Assembly: GCA_902610315.1 (NCBI GenBank)
Contig: CACLVA010000001.1
Location: 43,614-107,613, forward strand
Length of the DNA: 64,000 bases
Origin: an uncultured Pelagibacteraceae bacterium
GTDB lineage: Bacteria > Pseudomonadota > Alphaproteobacteria > Pelagibacterales > Pelagibacteraceae
Direction of reading: 5' to 3'
The stretch's first letter is position 1, and each line of letters starts with the position of its first letter. The translations under genes and the position numbers were made by a program. This document shows, one piece after another, positions 34,837 to 44,668 of the stretch. Below the pieces are notes generated by a model that saw nothing but the letters and a program-made list of their open reading frames with translations, ran no database searches and was not told where the DNA came from.

Positions 34837-35288
34837 AAAAAATATTTTTAGTTTTAGTTATTATATTTTTGAATGGTTGTGGTTATACACCCTTATATTC
34901 TTCAAAAGAAAGTAATTATAAAGTTATTAGCTTTAAAAAAAATTTAAATAACAGCCTGACCAATTATATTCAAAACAGTATAGAAGTGCTTTCAAATGAA
35001 AATGCAGTCAAAAGTTTAAAAATAAGTTTGGAATATAATGAAAATATTTCAATAATATTAAAAGACTCAAAAGGTGACCCTACAAAAAATAGGTTAAATG
35101 TAGTCATTGATTTATCTCTTTTTAATAACAGTGATAATTTAATTATATCAAAAAAATTTTCAGAAAGTTTTGAGTATAATATTGATGACAACAAGTTTAA
35201 TTTAAAACAATACGAAAAAAATATAAAATTAAATCTTGTGGAAGATATTACTCAACAAATTTTAGTATTTTTAGCAAGTGTGAAATGA
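34833..35288 (+). CDS. lptE: LPS-assembly lipoprotein LptE
   Basis: Outer-membrane partner of LptD in lipopolysaccharide insertion, 151 residues. The signal peptide [15 protein letters not shown] ends at lipidated Cys16, followed by [10 protein letters not shown], the characteristic LptE start. The rest is poorly conserved, as is normal for the family. Placement between leuS and holA, with 4 bp overlaps on both sides, is diagnostic. Confidence 0.9.
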   Translation: MKKIFLVLVIIFLNGCGYTPLYSSKESNYKVISFKKNLNNSLTNYIQNSIEVLSNENAVKSLKISLEYNENISIILKDSKGDPTKNRLNVVIDLSLFNNSDNLIISKKFSESFEYNIDDNKFNLKQYEKNIKLNLVEDITQQILVFLASVK

Positions 35289-36283
35289 TTTTAAAATCGT
35301 TTGAATTAGATAAAATAAATTTTTCCAAATTTAAACTATTTGTTCTTTATGGTGAAAACGAGGGTTTAAAAAAAGAAATAATTTCTAAAATTAAAAGGAA
35401 TTACAACAACAAAGAAATTATATACGAAGAAGAACAAATTTTAAAAAATAAAGACCTTTTTTTTTCTGAAATAAAAAATAAATCATTATTTGACGAAAAT
35501 AAGACTTTCATTATTGAAAGAAGTTCTGAAAAAATTTCAGAAATAGTTATGGACTTGGACCAAAATTTTTTAGATGACATAATAATTTTAAACTGTGGTG
35601 TACTTGACAAAAAATCAAAGCTAAGAAATTTTATTGAAAAATCTGATAATGCTGGAATCATACCAACGTATAAGGATAACTCTCAATCATTAATTAATAT
35701 TGCTAAAGAATTTTTTTTAAAAAACAAAATTAGTGTTTCATATGAAACATTAAATTTATTAGTTAACAGATGTAGCGGAGATAGAGGTAATCTAAAAAAT
35801 GAGTTAGAGAAAGTTTCGAATTATTTATGTGATAAAAAAGTTTTATCAATGAAAGAAATTTCTACTCTAACAAATTTAGCAGAAAATTACAGCGCATCAG
35901 AATTAGTTGATGCGTCTCTAAGTAAAAATTTAAAAAAAACACAAGAAATTTTAAACGAAAATAATTATGCCAATGAGGATATATTTTTTATTTTAAGAGT
36001 ATTTTTACAAAAAGCAAAAAAGATTCTCAGCCTCTTAGAAAAAATAGAAAATAAAAGTGATATAGAAAAGGTGATTTCTGAACATAGACCACCGATATTT
36101 TGGAAAGATAAACCAGTAATAAAAAAACAGTTAGAATTATGGTCATATAAAAAAATGTCCAATCTAATTCAAAAATTGAACCATATAGAGATAACAATTA
36201 AAAAAAATAATACATTGAGCATTATATTAATGAAAAATTTTATTTACGAAATGTTAGATCAGAAAATTAGTAGTTCTTCTTAA
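35285..36283 (+). CDS. holA: DNA polymerase III delta subunit
   Basis: Clamp-loader subunit that opens the beta clamp, 332 residues. Recognisable segments are KLFVLYGENEGLKKEIISKIKRNY at the N-terminus, NKSLFDENKTFIIERSSEKI and CSGDRGNLKNELEKVSNYL, with a helical C-terminus (PPIFWKDKPVIKKQLELW). The Walker site is degenerate, as usual for delta. A 16 bp parS-like palindrome lies within the gene at 35734-35749. Its 3' end overlaps parB by 17 bp tail to tail. Confidence 0.92.
   Translation: MILKSFELDKINFSKFKLFVLYGENEGLKKEIISKIKRNYNNKEIIYEEEQILKNKDLFFSEIKNKSLFDENKTFIIERSSEKISEIVMDLDQNFLDDIIILNCGVLDKKSKLRNFIEKSDNAGIIPTYKDNSQSLINIAKEFFLKNKISVSYETLNLLVNRCSGDRGNLKNELEKVSNYLCDKKVLSMKEISTLTNLAENYSASELVDASLSKNLKKTQEILNENNYANEDIFFILRVFLQKAKKILSLLEKIENKSDIEKVISEHRPPIFWKDKPVIKKQLELWSYKKMSNLIQKLNHIEITIKKNNTLSIILMKNFIYEMLDQKISSSS
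35734..35749. promoter_or_regulatory. parS-like palindrome in holA
   Basis: TGTTTCATATGAAACA is a perfect 16 bp palindrome matching the parS consensus TGTTTCACGTGAAACA at 14 of 16 positions; only the central CG is TA. It lies about 2.7 kb from the better parS in rsmG and close to parB. Degenerate parS sites are common near origins, but weaker binding or chance is possible. Confidence 0.5.
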
Positions 36284-37109
36284 CGGACTCTATTATCCGA
36301 TTTAATTGATCCAACTCTTTATAGTTAAAAATAATTGAACCTTTATTATTTTTTTTATTTTTTATCTCAACATTCATTCCTATTTTTTCCATAAGATTTT
36401 GTTCTAAAATTCTTATGTTTGGATCTTTGTTTTTCATAAGTTTCTTACTTGGAGTTTTATACGCTCTAACAAGACTTTCTGTTTGTCTCACTGATAATTT
36501 TTTTGATATGATTTTTTTTGAAATTAATTGACAATTCTCAAGACCTACTAAAATTTTAGCATGTCCAGGGGAAATTTTATTTTCCTTAACAAATTCAATT
36601 ACCTCATCGGGCAAACTAAGAAGTCTTAGTGAATTAGTTATATGGCTTCTGCTTTTTCCTATAAATTTAGCAACTTGTTCTTGATCATAAGAAAATTCAT
36701 CTATTAATCTTTTATAACCTTCAGCTTCCTCAATAGCATTTAAGTCGTGCCTTTGCACATTTTCAACTATTCCAAATTCTAAAGCTTTTTTATCGTCTGC
36801 TTCTATAACGACAATAGGCACTTCATGTAATCCTGCCTTCTGAGCAGCAAGCCATCTTCTTTCACCAGCAATAATTTCGTATTTACTATTTCCATTAGAA
36901 TCTCTAACAATTATTGGCTGAATAATCCCTCTTGATTTTATAGATTCAGATAATTCATTTAAGCTTGTTTCATCAAACTTTTTTCTTGGTTGATATTTAT
37001 TTCTTGTAAGATCACTTATACTAGCTTTAGTGTTTGAGGATACCTTTCCCTCACCGATTAAAGATGAAAGGCCTCTGCCAAGTCCTTTTTTATTTTTAAA
37101 GTTAATCAT
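36267..37109 (-). CDS. parB: Chromosome-partitioning protein ParB
   Basis: CTP-dependent DNA-sliding clamp that loads at parS, 280 residues. It has GLGRGLSSLIGEG at the start, then the ParB/Sulfiredoxin domain with QPRKKFDETSLNELSESIKSRGIIQPIIVR and the CTP-site motif AGERRWLAAQKAG. Next are ENVQRHDLNAIEEAEGY, the helix-turn-helix QEQVAKFIGKSRSHITNSLRLLSLP and the linker SPGHAKILVGL. A C-terminal dimerisation region closes it. It overlaps parA by 4 bp. Confidence 0.97.
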   Translation of the reverse strand: MINFKNKKGLGRGLSSLIGEGKVSSNTKASISDLTRNKYQPRKKFDETSLNELSESIKSRGIIQPIIVRDSNGNSKYEIIAGERRWLAAQKAGLHEVPIVVIEADDKKALEFGIVENVQRHDLNAIEEAEGYKRLIDEFSYDQEQVAKFIGKSRSHITNSLRLLSLPDEVIEFVKENKISPGHAKILVGLENCQLISKKIISKKLSVRQTESLVRAYKTPSKKLMKNKDPNIRILEQNLMEKIGMNVEIKNKKNNKGSIIFNYKELDQLNRIIESVKKNY

Positions 37110-37906
37110 GCTGCTGTTTCAAAACTTTCTTCCTGAGCTAAAAACTCCTCTGTAAAATTAATATATGACTTGCTGCCTGGACAAGTTTTGTCATAAAATA
37201 TAACAGGCATACCGTGTGAAGGTGCTTCAGATAATCTAACATTTCTTGGTACAACATTTTTGTAAACTTTTTCTTTAAAAAAATTTCTTGCTTCAGTTTC
37301 AACTTCGCCGGAAAGCTTGTTTCTCTTATCATACATAGTCAAGAGTATTCCTCTAATCGTAAGTTCTTGATTTAATCCCACTTTAATTCTATCGATAGTT
37401 TTGATCAGTTGAGTTATACCCTCCAAAGCAAAGAATTCTGTTTGAAGAGGTACTAATAGAGAGTGAGAAGCTACTAAGGCCATGACAGTTAACAAACTAA
37501 GAGATGGAGGGCAGTCTATTAGCACATAATCATATGAGGCTCTAGAATCATTTAAATATGAGGTCAATTTCTCCTTTAGAATATAAGCTCTACGACCATC
37601 ATCTGCTGTTTCTACCTCTAATCCAGATAAATCTACATTTGAAGTGATTATATCCAGGTTAGAAAAATTAGTTTTAGTAACTGCCTCATTAATTTTTTTT
37701 TTTCCAACCAATACTTGATAAATTGAATTAGATGTTTGATCTATATTTGATAAACCTAAACCTGTTGTAGCATTTCCTTGGGGATCTAAATCAATTACCA
37801 AAACTTTTTTATTATTCAAAGAAAGTCCTGCCGCTAAATTTATTACAGTTGTTGTTTTGCCAACCCCACCCTTTTGATTTATTATTGATATGATTTTTTC
37901 TTTCAT
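37106..37906 (-). CDS. parA: Chromosome-partitioning ATPase ParA
   Basis: Deviant-Walker ATPase driving origin segregation, 266 residues. The Walker A motif KGGVGKTT is in IISIINQKGGVGKTTTVINLAAGL, switch I in VIDLDPQGNATTGLG, and Walker B in YDYVLIDCPPSLSLLTV. It sits between rsmG and parB with 4 bp overlaps on both sides, the classic rsmG-parA-parB block near the origin. Confidence 0.97.
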   Translation of the reverse strand: MKEKIISIINQKGGVGKTTTVINLAAGLSLNNKKVLVIDLDPQGNATTGLGLSNIDQTSNSIYQVLVGKKKINEAVTKTNFSNLDIITSNVDLSGLEVETADDGRRAYILKEKLTSYLNDSRASYDYVLIDCPPSLSLLTVMALVASHSLLVPLQTEFFALEGITQLIKTIDRIKVGLNQELTIRGILLTMYDKRNKLSGEVETEARNFFKEKVYKNVVPRNVRLSEAPSHGMPVIFYDKTCPGSKSYINFTEEFLAQEESFETAA

Positions 37907-38538
37907 GTTCTTCTTAAATTATTTATTTTTACAATAACTGAATTTACGTCTGTTAAACTTTTTATAATTTCATAATCAAACTTCCATAATTTTAAACATT
38001 CATTAATGTTGTCTCTGCCACTTTTTCCTAAAAATAAAATCAATCTGTTATAATGAGTAAAATTTTTGTTCATTAATTCTAATATTGTTTGAAGTGGTTT
38101 AAATGCCCTAGCCACTATTATGTCCGCCTCTAATTCCCTCTGTTCAAAAATATTTTTTTGCTTTACTTCAGCATTTAATTCGAAGTGCTTGATCATTTTT
38201 CTTAAAAAATTACTTTTCTTTTGACTTTTCTCATAAAGTTCAAATTTTATTTTTGATCCCTTTTTTTTAAATATAATTGCTAAAACTACTCCTGGAAGGC
38301 CAGAACCAGACCCTATATCTAAGCAAGTTTTAGTATTTTTATCAATAATATCAACTATTTGAGCTGAGTCTATTATATGTCTTTTTATTGAGTCTTTCTC
38401 AGTTGATTTGCTGATTAAGTTTATTTTTTTGTTTTCAGTCAATAATAATGATCTGAACTCCTCTAAGGCAGGAAATGTTTCACGTGAAACGTTTAATGTT
38501 TCTAATTGAGAATATTTTTTAAGATTTGATTCGATCAA
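37903..38538 (-). CDS. rsmG: 16S rRNA (guanine-527-N7)-methyltransferase
   Basis: SAM-dependent methyltransferase (GidB), 211 residues. It has [33 protein letters not shown] at the N-terminus, RHIIDSAQI, the SAM loop [17 protein letters not shown] and [15 protein letters not shown]-type motif II ([12 protein letters not shown]). The codons for VSRET are the parS site at 38476-38491. It is coupled to mnmG upstream and parA downstream by 4 bp overlaps. Confidence 0.96.
   Translation of the reverse strand: MIESNLKKYSQLETLNVSRETFPALEEFRSLLLTENKKINLISKSTEKDSIKRHIIDSAQIVDIIDKNTKTCLDIGSGSGLPGVVLAIIFKKKGSKIKFELYEKSQKKSNFLRKMIKHFELNAEVKQKNIFEQRELEADIIVARAFKPLQTILELMNKNFTHYNRLILFLGKSGRDNINECLKLWKFDYEIIKSLTDVNSVIVKINNLRRT
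38476..38491. promoter_or_regulatory. parS site inside rsmG
   Basis: TGTTTCACGTGAAACG matches the ParB-binding consensus TGTTTCACGTGAAACA at 15 of 16 positions and holds a perfect 14 bp palindrome (38477-38490). It encodes VSRET of RsmG, lies 0.6 kb from parA, and is about 7.2 kb from the proposed oriC, all as expected for a centromere-like site. Confidence 0.92.
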
Positions 38539-40406
38539 GCTATATGCTTAATAGACTTTCTTTTGAGATGTGACAATAGAATAAATACAGCTGCCGGGGT
38601 AATTCCGTCTATTCTCAAAGCCTGGCCCATTGTTTTTGGCCTAATTTGCTTAAATTTAGACTTAACTTCATTAGAAAGCCCTGAAAAATTATCGTAATTA
38701 ATATCTGATGGTATTTTTAGGCTCTCATCTCTTTTAAAAGCCAGAATATCTGCCTTTTGTTTCTTCATGTACCCTTTATAATGAGCGTTAATTTCAATTT
38801 GCTCTTCAATTTCACGGCTATAATCGCCTATTTCGGGCCAAATATCCCTGATTTTACTAAATTTTACACCTTTTTGAGCTAAAACAGAGTTAGCTGACCT
38901 GTAAACTCCATCTTTTGCAATTTTAACCCCATATTTTTCTGCTTCAGATGGAGAGATCCTCAATTCATCCATTTGTTTATTCAAAGTTTCTATTTTTATT
39001 GATTTATCCTCAAATAGTTTCTTCCTCTCTGATTTAACTAGGCCGAACTTAATTCCAACAGGTGTAAGTCTCAAGTCAGCATTATCACACCTTAATGATA
39101 ATCTGTATTCTGCTCTTGAGGTAAACATCCTGTAAGGTTCAGCAACTCCTTTTGTAACTAAATCGTCTATCATCACGCCAATATATGCCTGAGACCTGTC
39201 TAGGATTAATGGTTCTTTGGCCTTAATAGATAAAGCAGCATTTGCTCCAGCTATTAGTCCTTGAGCCGCAGCTTCTTCATAACCTGTTGTACCATTAATT
39301 TGGCCGGCGAAGTAAAAGTTTTTTATCTTCTTTGTCTCTAATGTTAAAAAAAGTTCCCTTGGATCAACATAATCATATTCTATTGCGTATCCTGGCCGTA
39401 ATATTTTAACATCTTTTAAACCATTGATATTATTGCATATTTCTTGTTGAAGGTCAGCTGGTAGTGATGTTGAAATTCCGTTAGGATAGACTGTGTTATC
39501 TTCAAGCCCTTCCGGTTCTAGAAAAATTTGATGCCTAGTCTTATCCTTAAATTTATGGATTTTATCCTCTATGGAAGGACAATACCTAGGTCCTACACCC
39601 TTAATACTTCCAGAATACATTGCGCTTCGTTGAATATTTTTTGAAATCAATTCATGAACCTTTTCATTGGTGTAAGTAATTCCACAACTAATTTGTTTAT
39701 TGATATTTTTTTTTGTTAAGAAAGAGAAAAAAGATACTTCATCATCTGGATGTTGCTCTTCTAAATTTGAGTAATTAATAGTACGTCCATCTAACCTAGG
39801 TGGAGTCCCTGTTTTTAACCTTCCAATTTTAAAATTATATTTTTGTAACTGTTCACTTAAACCAGTAGTAGGCTTTTCATTATATCTACCTGCAGGGGTT
39901 CTTTTATCACCAATATGTATCATTCCATTCAAAAAAGTGCCTGTTGTAAGTATTACTTTCTTAGATTGAATTTCTTTTCCAGAAGAAGTTAATATGCCGT
40001 TTATACTATTTTTACGAAATATAAAACCTATTACAGAGTCAGAAAAAATGCTTAAATTACAATAGTTTACAAGTTTTTCTTGCATATATTTTTTATACAG
40101 TGATCTATCACTTTGAGTTCGAGGTCCTCTCACAGCTGGTCCTCTACTTCTATTTAATAACTTAAATTGTATACCAGATTTGTCAGCCACATCTCCCATA
40201 ACACCATCTAAAGCATCTATTTCTCTGACTAAATGACCTTTACCTAAACCACCGATTGCTGGGTTACAAGACATCTCACCAATAGAAGATTTATCATTAG
40301 TAAAGAGAGCTGTATTTACTCCTAATCTTGCAGACGCGGCAGCAGCCTCACAGCCTGCATGACCTCCACCAATTACTATAACATCATATTGTTTATTCTT
40401 TTCCAT
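38535..40406 (-). CDS. mnmG: tRNA uridine-34 carboxymethylaminomethyl synthesis protein MnmG
   Basis: FAD enzyme (GidA) acting with MnmE on wobble uridine 34, 623 residues. The FAD motif is [45 protein letters not shown], the second family signature [12 protein letters not shown], and [26 protein letters not shown] are all present. It is separated from mnmE by 95 bp of AT-rich sequence in which I see no gene. The conserved mnmE-mnmG-rsmG-parA-parB order marks the origin region. Confidence 0.98.
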   Translation of the reverse strand: MEKNKQYDVIVIGGGHAGCEAAAASARLGVNTALFTNDKSSIGEMSCNPAIGGLGKGHLVREIDALDGVMGDVADKSGIQFKLLNRSRGPAVRGPRTQSDRSLYKKYMQEKLVNYCNLSIFSDSVIGFIFRKNSINGILTSSGKEIQSKKVILTTGTFLNGMIHIGDKRTPAGRYNEKPTTGLSEQLQKYNFKIGRLKTGTPPRLDGRTINYSNLEEQHPDDEVSFFSFLTKKNINKQISCGITYTNEKVHELISKNIQRSAMYSGSIKGVGPRYCPSIEDKIHKFKDKTRHQIFLEPEGLEDNTVYPNGISTSLPADLQQEICNNINGLKDVKILRPGYAIEYDYVDPRELFLTLETKKIKNFYFAGQINGTTGYEEAAAQGLIAGANAALSIKAKEPLILDRSQAYIGVMIDDLVTKGVAEPYRMFTSRAEYRLSLRCDNADLRLTPVGIKFGLVKSERKKLFEDKSIKIETLNKQMDELRISPSEAEKYGVKIAKDGVYRSANSVLAQKGVKFSKIRDIWPEIGDYSREIEEQIEINAHYKGYMKKQKADILAFKRDESLKIPSDINYDNFSGLSNEVKSKFKQIRPKTMGQALRIDGITPAAVFILLSHLKRKSIKHIA

Positions 40407-40501
40407 TACCTGAATTTATATTTGAAATCTTTTTTTACAAGACTATCTTAAATTTTATTAATTAGTTAAAAAATAAGCTAATTTAATAGGTAATTAGCGG
40501 T

Positions 40502-41833
40502 TTATTTGCCTATACAGAAATCATTAAAAATACTTGATAAAATCTCTTCAACATCAACTTTTCCAACAACCTTACCTAAATTCCTTACTGCGACTCTTAA
40601 ATCTTCAGCAGCTTTATCGAAATCTTCGTTTATATTTTTATTTTTAAAATCTTGTAAAGATTGAATACAATTATTTAGATCAATCCTGTGACGTTCTCTA
40701 GTAATAAAAACATCTGTGCTAGTAAATAATGATTTTTTTAAAATGTATTTAATTTCTGATATTACTTTATCAATGTTGGTTTCTTTAAGAACAGAAATAG
40801 GAAAAGGATTATATTTTTTTAATTGCTCAGGAACTTTAAAATCATATAGGTCTGTCTTGTTAACCAATAAAATTGAGCTTTTATCAAATAAATCATTCAA
40901 AAAACCAAAGAATTCAACATTTTTTGGCTCTATTATAACTATTCTTAGGTCTGCTTCCTCTGCTTTCTTAAACGCTAGTTTTATACCTTCTTTCTCTATT
41001 ATATCTTTTGATGCCCTTATACCTGCAGTATCTGAGATTATAACTGGATATCCATCAAAGTTTAAATGGGTTTCTAAAACATCTCTAGTTGTACCAGCTA
41101 TCTCAGAAACAATTGAAACATCTCTTTTTGAAAAGTAATTCATTAAAGTTGATTTTCCTGAATTTGGAGGACCAACTATAGCAATTTTGAAACCAGTTCT
41201 AATTTTTTCACCAACTTTATTGTCATCAAGTATTTTTTTTATTTCTATTTCAATATTTTCGACATCTTTTTTTATGTTTTCAGTTATATTTTCAGGAATG
41301 TCTTCTTCGGGAAAATCAATTTTAGCTTCCATAGTTCCTAATATTTTAATTATCTTTTCTCTAATATTTTCAAATTTTAAAAAACTTTTTCCTTTTATAA
41401 TACTTTGAGCTTGATCAATCTGAATTTGTGTTTCCGCAGCTATTAAATCTCCGATTGCCTCTGCTTTTAGTAAATTTATTTTCCCGTTAACGAAAGCTAT
41501 TTTGGTAAACTCTCCTGCCTCGGCCATTCTACATTTTTTAGTATTTAAAAGATTATTTTGTATTTCTGTAATTACACCTCTGCTTCCGTGAACATGAAGT
41601 TCCGCCATATCTTCACCTGTGTAACTATTTGGGGCTGGAAACCATAAAACTATTCCCTCATCTATTAGTCTAGAATTGTTAATATTGTTTATTTTTAGAA
41701 GCTTAGCCCTTCTTGGTGATGGTAAATCACTTTTTGTGATTAATTTAATAATATTGCCTGTTTCTGGACCTGAAATTCTAAATACTGCCACTCCTGATTG
41801 ACCTGGTGCAGAAGATAATGCAAAAATAGTCAT
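40502..41833 (-). CDS. mnmE: tRNA modification GTPase MnmE
   Basis: Partner of MnmG (TrmE), 443 residues. The N-terminal tetrahydrofolate-binding domain begins MTIFALSSAPGQSGVAVFRI. The inserted G domain has P-loop GPPNSGKSTLMNYF, switch GTTRDV, DTAGIR and NKTD. The C-terminal tetrahydrofolate-site motif CIGK is at the very end. ATG 41833 is preferred to the in-frame TTG one codon upstream. It is downstream of rho (71 bp). Confidence 0.97.
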   Translation of the reverse strand: MTIFALSSAPGQSGVAVFRISGPETGNIIKLITKSDLPSPRRAKLLKINNINNSRLIDEGIVLWFPAPNSYTGEDMAELHVHGSRGVITEIQNNLLNTKKCRMAEAGEFTKIAFVNGKINLLKAEAIGDLIAAETQIQIDQAQSIIKGKSFLKFENIREKIIKILGTMEAKIDFPEEDIPENITENIKKDVENIEIEIKKILDDNKVGEKIRTGFKIAIVGPPNSGKSTLMNYFSKRDVSIVSEIAGTTRDVLETHLNFDGYPVIISDTAGIRASKDIIEKEGIKLAFKKAEEADLRIVIIEPKNVEFFGFLNDLFDKSSILLVNKTDLYDFKVPEQLKKYNPFPISVLKETNIDKVISEIKYILKKSLFTSTDVFITRERHRIDLNNCIQSLQDFKNKNINEDFDKAAEDLRVAVRNLGKVVGKVDVEEILSSIFNDFCIGK

Positions 41834-41904
41834 CAAATTAGTATATAGCGGGAATTGCTAAAGAACATAAATAATTTTTCAAACCTGAGTATGAAAATTT
41901 CAGC

Positions 41905-43176
41905 TTAAGCTGGCTTGTTCATTGAAGTAAAAAACTCTGAATTAGATTTAGTAGCTTTTAACTTTGAATTAATAAACTCAATAGCATCCATAGATCCCAT
42001 TGGGGCAATTATTCTTCTTAAAACATTCATTTTTTGAAGATCATTTTTGTCAAATAATAATTCTTCTCTTCTTGTTCCAGATTTAGTTATGTCTATAGCT
42101 GGGAAAATTCTTTTTTCTGAAATCTTTCTATCAAGTATTGTTTCACTATTTCCTGTTCCTTTAAATTCCTCAAAAATTACCTCATCCATTCTGCTTCCTG
42201 TATCAATTAATGCTGTAGCTATAATTGTTAGTGATCCTCCCTCTTCAATGTTTCTTGCGGCACCAAAGAATCTTTTTGGTCTTTGAAGAGCGTTAGCATC
42301 AACACCTCCTGTCAAAACTTTTCCTGAACTTGGTACAACTGCGTTATAAGCTCTACCTAAACGAGTAATAGAATCTAGTAATATGATTACATCTTTTTTA
42401 TGCTCCGTTAATCTTTTAGCTTTTTCAATTACCATTTCTGCTACAGCAACGTGTCTTTGAGCTGGTTCATCAAAAGTGGAACTAATGACTTCTCCTTTAA
42501 CTGTTCTTTGCATGTCTGTAACCTCCTCTGGTCTTTCATCGATTAATAATACCATCAACGAACACTCAGGATGATTTGCCGTTATTGAGTTTGCGATACT
42601 TTGGAGTATCATGGTTTTTCCTGCCTTAGGAGGAGAGATGATTAGTGATCTTTGACCTTTCCCTATTGGGCTCACTAAATCAATTAATCTTGATGTTAAA
42701 TCAGGTTTTTTTTCAGTTTTATTACTTTCAATTTCCATAACTAATTGTTTATTAGGGTATAGAGGGGTTAAGTTATCAAAAGCTATTTTATGTCTAGACT
42801 TTGCAGGATCTTCATTATTAATTTTGCTTACTTGTAATAGAGCAAAATACCTTTCACCCTCTTTAGGAGCTCTCACAGGGCCTTCTACCGTATCTCCAGT
42901 TCTAAGACCAAATTTTCTTATTTGGCTCGGGCTTACGTAAATATCATCTGCGCCTGGTAAATAATTCGATTCCAGTGCTCTGAGAAAACCAAAGCCATCT
43001 TGTAATAATTGTAAAACACCCATACCAGTTATTTCTTCACCTTTTTCAGCAAGTTTTTTTAGTATAGCGAATAAAATTTCTTGTTTTCTTAAAGTGCTAG
43101 CATTTTCTATTCCAAGCTCTTCTGCTTGCGTAATAAGCTGTGCTGGGGGGTTTTTTTTAAGTTCTTCGATTTTCAT
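41905..43176 (-). CDS. rho: Transcription termination factor Rho
   Basis: Hexameric RNA helicase, 423 residues. The N-terminal Rho and cold-shock-like RNA-binding domains contain [41 protein letters not shown]. The ATPase core has [20 protein letters not shown] (Walker A), [12 protein letters not shown] (Walker B) and [36 protein letters not shown]. It is a housekeeping gene in its usual place between the haem genes and mnmE in alphaproteobacteria. Confidence 0.98.
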   Translation of the reverse strand: MKIEELKKNPPAQLITQAEELGIENASTLRKQEILFAILKKLAEKGEEITGMGVLQLLQDGFGFLRALESNYLPGADDIYVSPSQIRKFGLRTGDTVEGPVRAPKEGERYFALLQVSKINNEDPAKSRHKIAFDNLTPLYPNKQLVMEIESNKTEKKPDLTSRLIDLVSPIGKGQRSLIISPPKAGKTMILQSIANSITANHPECSLMVLLIDERPEEVTDMQRTVKGEVISSTFDEPAQRHVAVAEMVIEKAKRLTEHKKDVIILLDSITRLGRAYNAVVPSSGKVLTGGVDANALQRPKRFFGAARNIEEGGSLTIIATALIDTGSRMDEVIFEEFKGTGNSETILDRKISEKRIFPAIDITKSGTRREELLFDKNDLQKMNVLRRIIAPMGSMDAIEFINSKLKATKSNSEFFTSMNKPA

Positions 43177-43235
43177 TATAAGGGAAATTTTGTTAAGATT
43201 GTGTTAATATAAACATTATTATAAATTTTTCAACC

Positions 43236-43670
43236 CTACATAGGCTTTAAAATCGCCAAAAAGACAATCAATATTAGTAAAATCGTAGGAATTTCATTAA
43301 TTACTCTAAAAAATTTAGGGCTGCTATTATTTAAATCCTGATTAAAGGATCTTAAACAATGTCCAAGATAAAAATGATAGCCTGTTAAAATAATCACAGC
43401 GATAATTTTTATTAAAAACCATTTAGCTTTTAGTAATTCTATTCCTTGAAAGTGAATAATTGATACTCCAAAGATCCAAGATAATAACATTGCTGGATAC
43501 ATAATGTAAAAATATAGGCGTCTTTCCATTATTTTAAAAACTCCAGATATATCGTTATTTAATTTATTTTCAGAGTGATATACAAAAATTCTTGGTAGAT
43601 ATAAAAGTCCAGCCATCCAAGAAATAACAGCTATCAAATGTAATGATTTTAAAATTAAATAAATATTCAT
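43236..43670 (-). CDS. hemJ: Protoporphyrinogen IX oxidase, HemJ type
   Basis: Penultimate haem-synthesis step in many alphaproteobacteria. Integral membrane protein of 144 residues with four helices. The start MNIYLILKSLHLIAVISWMAGLLYLPRIFVYH contains the conserved His11 and the WMAGLLYLPR motif; WFLIKIIAVIILTGYHFYLGHC and FRVINEIPTILLILIV are also typical. It overlaps hemH by 4 bp, so hemE-hemH-hemJ form a haem operon. Confidence 0.93.
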   Translation of the reverse strand: MNIYLILKSLHLIAVISWMAGLLYLPRIFVYHSENKLNNDISGVFKIMERRLYFYIMYPAMLLSWIFGVSIIHFQGIELLKAKWFLIKIIAVIILTGYHFYLGHCLRSFNQDLNNSSPKFFRVINEIPTILLILIVFLAILKPM

Positions 43671-44668
43671 TTCCTTATTAAGTATGACTCCACCAAATTT
43701 TTAAGTAAATTTATATGGTCTTCATTATCATTTAAACACGGTATTAGATCGAAATTTTCACCACCCGCGTCAACAAAAGACTCCTTTCCCTGGATCGCAA
43801 TTTCTTCCAATGTTTCTACACAATCTGAAGCAAAGCCGGGGCAAATAACTAATATATTTTTTTTACCTTGTTTTGGAATTTCTTCTAAAGTCTTATCTGT
43901 ATAAGGTGTTAGCCATTCCTGTGGGCCAAACCTTGACTGAAATGTTGTCATAATTTCAATACTGCTAAATTTTTCTTTTAAAAGCCTCGTAGTTTTCATG
44001 CAGTAGCAGTGATATGGATCACCTTTATCAAAATATTTTTTTGGTATTCCGTGATACGATGCAACAATTAAGTCTGGTTTCCAATTAATTTCTGAAATTT
44101 TCTTTTTAATAGAATTAACAATTGCATCTATATAAAGAGGATTTTCTTCATAGTGAGACACAATTTGAAGACTCGGCTGCCATCTCAATTTCATTAAAGA
44201 TCTAAATACTTCATCACAAACAGTTGCGGTTGTAGGTGCTGCGTATTGAGGATAAAGAGGTAATATTATTAAATTTTCACAACCTTTTTCCTTAAGATCT
44301 TTAATTTTACCATTAATACTTGGTGATCCGTATCTCATCGCAAAGTCAATTACTAAGTTTTCCAAATTAAATTTTTTTGACAATTTCTGAGTTTGCATCA
44401 TAGTATAGTATCTAAGCGGAGACATGTTTTTATCTTTCATCCAGATTTCTTTATAAGCTTTTGCAGTTTTAGAGGGTCTGAATGTTAATATAAAAAGATT
44501 TAATATTATTTGCCAAAGAAAAGGGTTTACTTCTATTACTCTCTTGTCAGATAAAAATTCTTTTAAATATTTCCTTATATCCCACCACCCAGTGCTGTCA
44601 GGAGTGCCAAGATTGATTAATAAAACTCCTGTTTTACCATAATTTACTTTTGGATGATTTTTATTCAT
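43667..44668 (-). CDS. hemH: Ferrochelatase
   Basis: Inserts Fe2+ into protoporphyrin IX, 333 residues. It has GVLLINLGTPDS near the N-terminus, YPQYAAPTTATVCDEV, the metal-site segment VASYHGIPKKYFDKGDPYHCYCMKTT and FQSRFGPQEWLTPYTDKTL. The later part has VICPGFASDCVETLEEIAIQGKE, including the conserved catalytic Glu region. The enzyme lies in the middle of hemE-hemH-hemJ with 4 bp overlaps on both sides. Confidence 0.97.
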   Translation of the reverse strand: MNKNHPKVNYGKTGVLLINLGTPDSTGWWDIRKYLKEFLSDKRVIEVNPFLWQIILNLFILTFRPSKTAKAYKEIWMKDKNMSPLRYYTMMQTQKLSKKFNLENLVIDFAMRYGSPSINGKIKDLKEKGCENLIILPLYPQYAAPTTATVCDEVFRSLMKLRWQPSLQIVSHYEENPLYIDAIVNSIKKKISEINWKPDLIVASYHGIPKKYFDKGDPYHCYCMKTTRLLKEKFSSIEIMTTFQSRFGPQEWLTPYTDKTLEEIPKQGKKNILVICPGFASDCVETLEEIAIQGKESFVDAGGENFDLIPCLNDNEDHINLLKNLVESYLIRK

